NCBI GenBank assembly: GCA_016124755.1
Contig: WGNA01000007.1
Location: forward strand, 124,001 to 188,000
Direction of reading: 5' to 3'
Length of the DNA stretch: 64,000 bases
From: Bacteroidota bacterium
GTDB lineage: Bacteria; Bacteroidota; Bacteroidia; NS11-12g; UBA9320
The notes beneath the pieces were generated by a model, which was not told the origin of the DNA, did no database searches, and was given only the letters and a program-made list of their open reading frames with translations. Of this stretch, positions 63,119 through 64,000 are shown piece after piece. Position 1 is the first letter of the stretch; the number at the start of each line of letters is the position of its first letter. A program made the position numbers and the translations under genes.

Positions 63119-64000
<882 letters not shown>

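Overview
The window is a chromosomal segment from a member of the Bacteroidota, most likely of the Flavobacteriales. The evidence is type IX secretion (T9SS) machinery (GldJ, PorP/SprF, PorU, PorV), four large exported proteins with T9SS C-terminal sorting domains, a mevalonate rather than MEP isoprenoid route, a fused isobutyryl-CoA mutase, LptE/SecG/GroES context typical of the phylum, almost no Shine-Dalgarno sites, and many promoters with the Bacteroidota -7 element TAnnTTTG. No rRNA, CRISPR array, prophage or intact mobile element is seen. The window is gene-dense and mostly housekeeping.

Layout. 1-9.1 kb: T9SS block, with gldJ and a PorP/SprF gene plus a decayed PorP/SprF relic on the minus strand, and porU and porV on the plus strand. 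9.1-17.7 kb: lon, a sodium:solute symporter, an orphan lipoprotein, pfkA, a class IV aminotransferase and a NupC-type nucleoside transporter. 17.7-18.2 kb: a gene-free stretch holding a candidate orphan transcript with its own terminator. 18.2-28.8 kb: icmF, then a minus-strand run of lipid kinase, DUF4159, rsmE, UMF1-type MFS transporter, clpX, clpP, tig and tRNA-Leu. 28.9-42.8 kb: secreted BNR protein, holA, an orphan HsdR-N-like nuclease domain, nhaD, a glycosyltransferase, a REP-associated transposase remnant, a TPR protein, a queuosine-precursor transporter, a large secreted protein, a VWA protein and a J-domain protein. 42.8-47.7 kb: mevalonate/isoprenoid cluster (GYDIA-type GHMP kinase, mvaD, mevalonate kinase, UbiA prenyltransferase, lycopene cyclase). 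47.7-52.9 kb: secreted NHL/PKD-like protein, sugar-nucleotide reductase, GSCFA protein and a lipoprotein. 53-64 kb: miaB, a sigma-54 activator, lptE, a repeat-rich protein, secG, an inserted 1501-residue M4 metalloprotease on the opposite strand, groES, and groEL cut by the window end.

How the genes work together. The T9SS block exports and processes the large CTD-bearing proteins encoded elsewhere in the window. Lon, ClpXP, trigger factor, GroESL and the J-domain protein form a dispersed protein-quality-control set. Lon and the orphan transcript share an almost identical 16-bp upstream element (TGGCACANAGGTTGAA), and groES carries a weaker relative of it. The mevalonate cluster makes isoprenyl diphosphates that the neighbouring UbiA enzyme and lycopene cyclase could draw on.

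The least ordinary signals are the orphan transcript before icmF, the shared TGGCACA element, the nested tandem repeat inside the gene between lptE and secG, the PorP/SprF relic and the transposase remnant.
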